Part shown: in pieces, positions 63,076 through 64,000 of the stretch | Layout: each line of letters begins with the position of its first letter | How positions within the stretch are numbered: the first letter of the stretch is position 1 | NCBI RefSeq assembly: GCF_000730385.1 | Contig: NZ_CP008849.1 | Span: 3,720,001-3,784,000 of the forward strand | Length of the DNA: 64,000 nt | Source: Alteromonas australica | GTDB taxonomy: Bacteria; Pseudomonadota; Gammaproteobacteria; Enterobacterales; Alteromonadaceae | Direction of reading: 5' to 3' | Made by a program: the position numbers and the translations under genes | Notes under the pieces: generated by a model | Databases searched by the model: none | Told to the model about the DNA's origin: nothing | The model's input: the letters and a program-made list of their open reading frames with translations, nothing else

Positions 63076-63103
63076 ATGGGTCTCAGTTGAGACCCATTTT
63101 TTT
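63076..63103. terminator. Terminator between small-protein gene and chemotaxis receptor
   Basis: A 9-bp stem ATGGGTCTC / GAGACCCAT (63076-63084 and 63089-63097) with a 4-nt loop is followed by a run of eight T on the plus strand. Confidence 0.9.
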
Positions 63104-64000
63104 TAGCTAAGCTTAAACTTGTTAGTGAGTATATTGAGGTTGCTGGCTAATTGAATCAAGGTACCAGATGCCTTTTCTACTTGTTCGTTATTACCGGAAA
63201 TATCGCTCCCTAACCCGTTGAATTTATCAACCACGGCTTTAACGTTTTCAACTTGCTGCTGAGATTGTGATGCCAGAGTTGCCGCTTCTTGGCTAACCGC
63301 AACCAAAGATGAAATAGTGGCTTCTCCTTCGGTCAGGCTATCCACCAACTCGTTAGCCAACGAAACAGAAAAGTGCGCCTTATCTTGATTCGAACTCATG
63401 GTAGCCCCTGCGCGCTGGATAGCGGTGACAATTTTTTCCAGGATGTCGTTAATTTCTAACGTGGACTGATGTGTACGCGCAGCTAAAGTTCTAACTTCAT
63501 CGGCAACCACTGCAAACCCCCGTCCAGACTCTCCTGCCCTCGCCGCTTCAATAGCTGCATTTAGCGCCAACAAGTTCGTTTGAGCAGCAATGTCAGCAAT
63601 GGTTTTCACCACGCTAGATACGTTCTCACCTTCGTTTTGCAACGTCACTAAAATATCGGCAGTTTGTTCGATATCGGCCGTTAAATCAGAAATGGCAGTG
63701 GCTGTTTGCTGGACATTTTCGCGCCCTAAGCGCACATCGCCAGCACTCTGCTGCGCTACTTGAGCTGCGACCTCCGAGCGCGTCAAACTTTGCGACATAC
63801 CTTCGTGTAACGCATCCATAATGACGACAAGAGCATCGATTTCTAGACGCAGATTTGCTACCGAAGTGGTCGATGCCGAACTAGATTGCGTCAGCACTAG
63901 CGTTGCATTATCTATACCGGTAGCAGCTTCCCTCACATCTTTCAGCCCCGCGTCAAAGACGTTAACAAGCCCTTGAAGACTGTCTGTCATTCTATTGAGT
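63103..64000 (-). CDS. Methyl-accepting chemotaxis protein, C-terminal part (runs off right edge)
   Basis: The frame is open to the window edge: residues L-N-R precede the first in-window Met, so the gene starts outside and this Met is internal. LNRMTDSLQGLV is the end of a HAMP domain. The rest is the cytoplasmic signalling domain with the hairpin-tip core NVSSVVKTIADIAAQTNLLALNAAIEAARAGESGRGFAVVADEVRTLA. Long helices follow. No NWETF-type pentapeptide is seen at the C-terminus. The ligand domain lies outside the window. Confidence 0.93.
   Translation of the reverse strand, partial: LNRMTDSLQGLVNVFDAGLKDVREAATGIDNATLVLTQSSSASTTSVANLRLEIDALVVIMDALHEGMSQSLTRSEVAAQVAQQSAGDVRLGRENVQQTATAISDLTADIEQTADILVTLQNEGENVSSVVKTIADIAAQTNLLALNAAIEAARAGESGRGFAVVADEVRTLAARTHQSTLEINDILEKIVTAIQRAGATMSSNQDKAHFSVSLANELVDSLTEGEATISSLVAVSQEAATLASQSQQQVENVKAVVDKFNGLGSDISGNNEQVEKASGTLIQLASNLNILTNKFKLS

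Noticed and set aside
1..64000. tRNA, rRNA, CRISPR or transposase genes
   Set aside because: No recognisable cloverleaf, repeat-spacer array or transposase motif was found in the gaps or frames.

Overview
The window looks like chromosome from a marine gammaproteobacterium of the Alteromonadales, most likely Alteromonas or a close relative. The evidence is a MotX-type sodium-motor protein beside rnr and rlmB (the neighbourhood I recall from Vibrio and relatives), a TIGR02647 small protein beside ubiD, a cyanide-insensitive type cytochrome bd oxidase, and many envelope lipoproteins whose lipobox cysteine is followed by runs of glycine. I recognised no tRNA, rRNA, insertion sequence or CRISPR array.

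Region 1 (1-24.9 kb) is a surface-glycan locus. It makes UDP-glucuronate (ugd), dTDP-L-rhamnose (rfbA-rfbC-rfbD-rfbB) and GDP-mannose (manC type). It also carries glycosyltransferases (one GT2, one GT2 with TPR-like repeats, two GT2+GT4 fusions, one GT8-like), three sulfotransferase-like proteins with four sulfotransferase domains between them, a coiled-coil protein and an alginate-lyase-like secreted protein. Six copies of an F-D-x-x-W/x-Y...N/D-P-L-x-H-Y...E-G-R motif occur in three of these proteins. No flippase, polymerase or ABC exporter lies inside the window. Precursors plus sulfotransferases suggest a sulfated acidic heteropolysaccharide or glycan; the final acceptor is unknown. The segment at about 17.7-23.4 kb is visibly AT-rich and looks acquired.

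Region 2 (25-27.3 kb) holds a SHOCT lipoprotein and an isolated, divergent flagellin. Region 3 (27.3-35.9 kb) is the spc-alpha ribosomal block on the minus strand (rplN to rplQ, with secY, rpmJ and rpoA). It has a recognisable S4-type alpha leader before rpsM. The S10 operon is not upstream; a GAF-PAS hybrid histidine kinase sits there instead.

Region 4 (38-51 kb) contains an acidic DUF4397-like lipoprotein, rlmB-rnr, a PhoD phosphatase facing a TonB receptor, motX, a TIGR02647 protein, and ubiD-fre. Region 5 (51-59.4 kb) is accessory envelope material: a lipoprotein, an M28 peptidase, an orphan solute-binding protein, a YHYH / MORN-like / SCO1 operon, a decayed gene and a PQQ-propeller lipoprotein. 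Region 6 (59.5-64 kb) is a GbsR/MarR-type regulator followed by cioAB-type oxidase genes, headed by a perfect FNR-type palindrome. After it come a 54-residue small basic protein with its own promoter and terminator, and the C-terminal part of a chemotaxis receptor that runs off the right edge.
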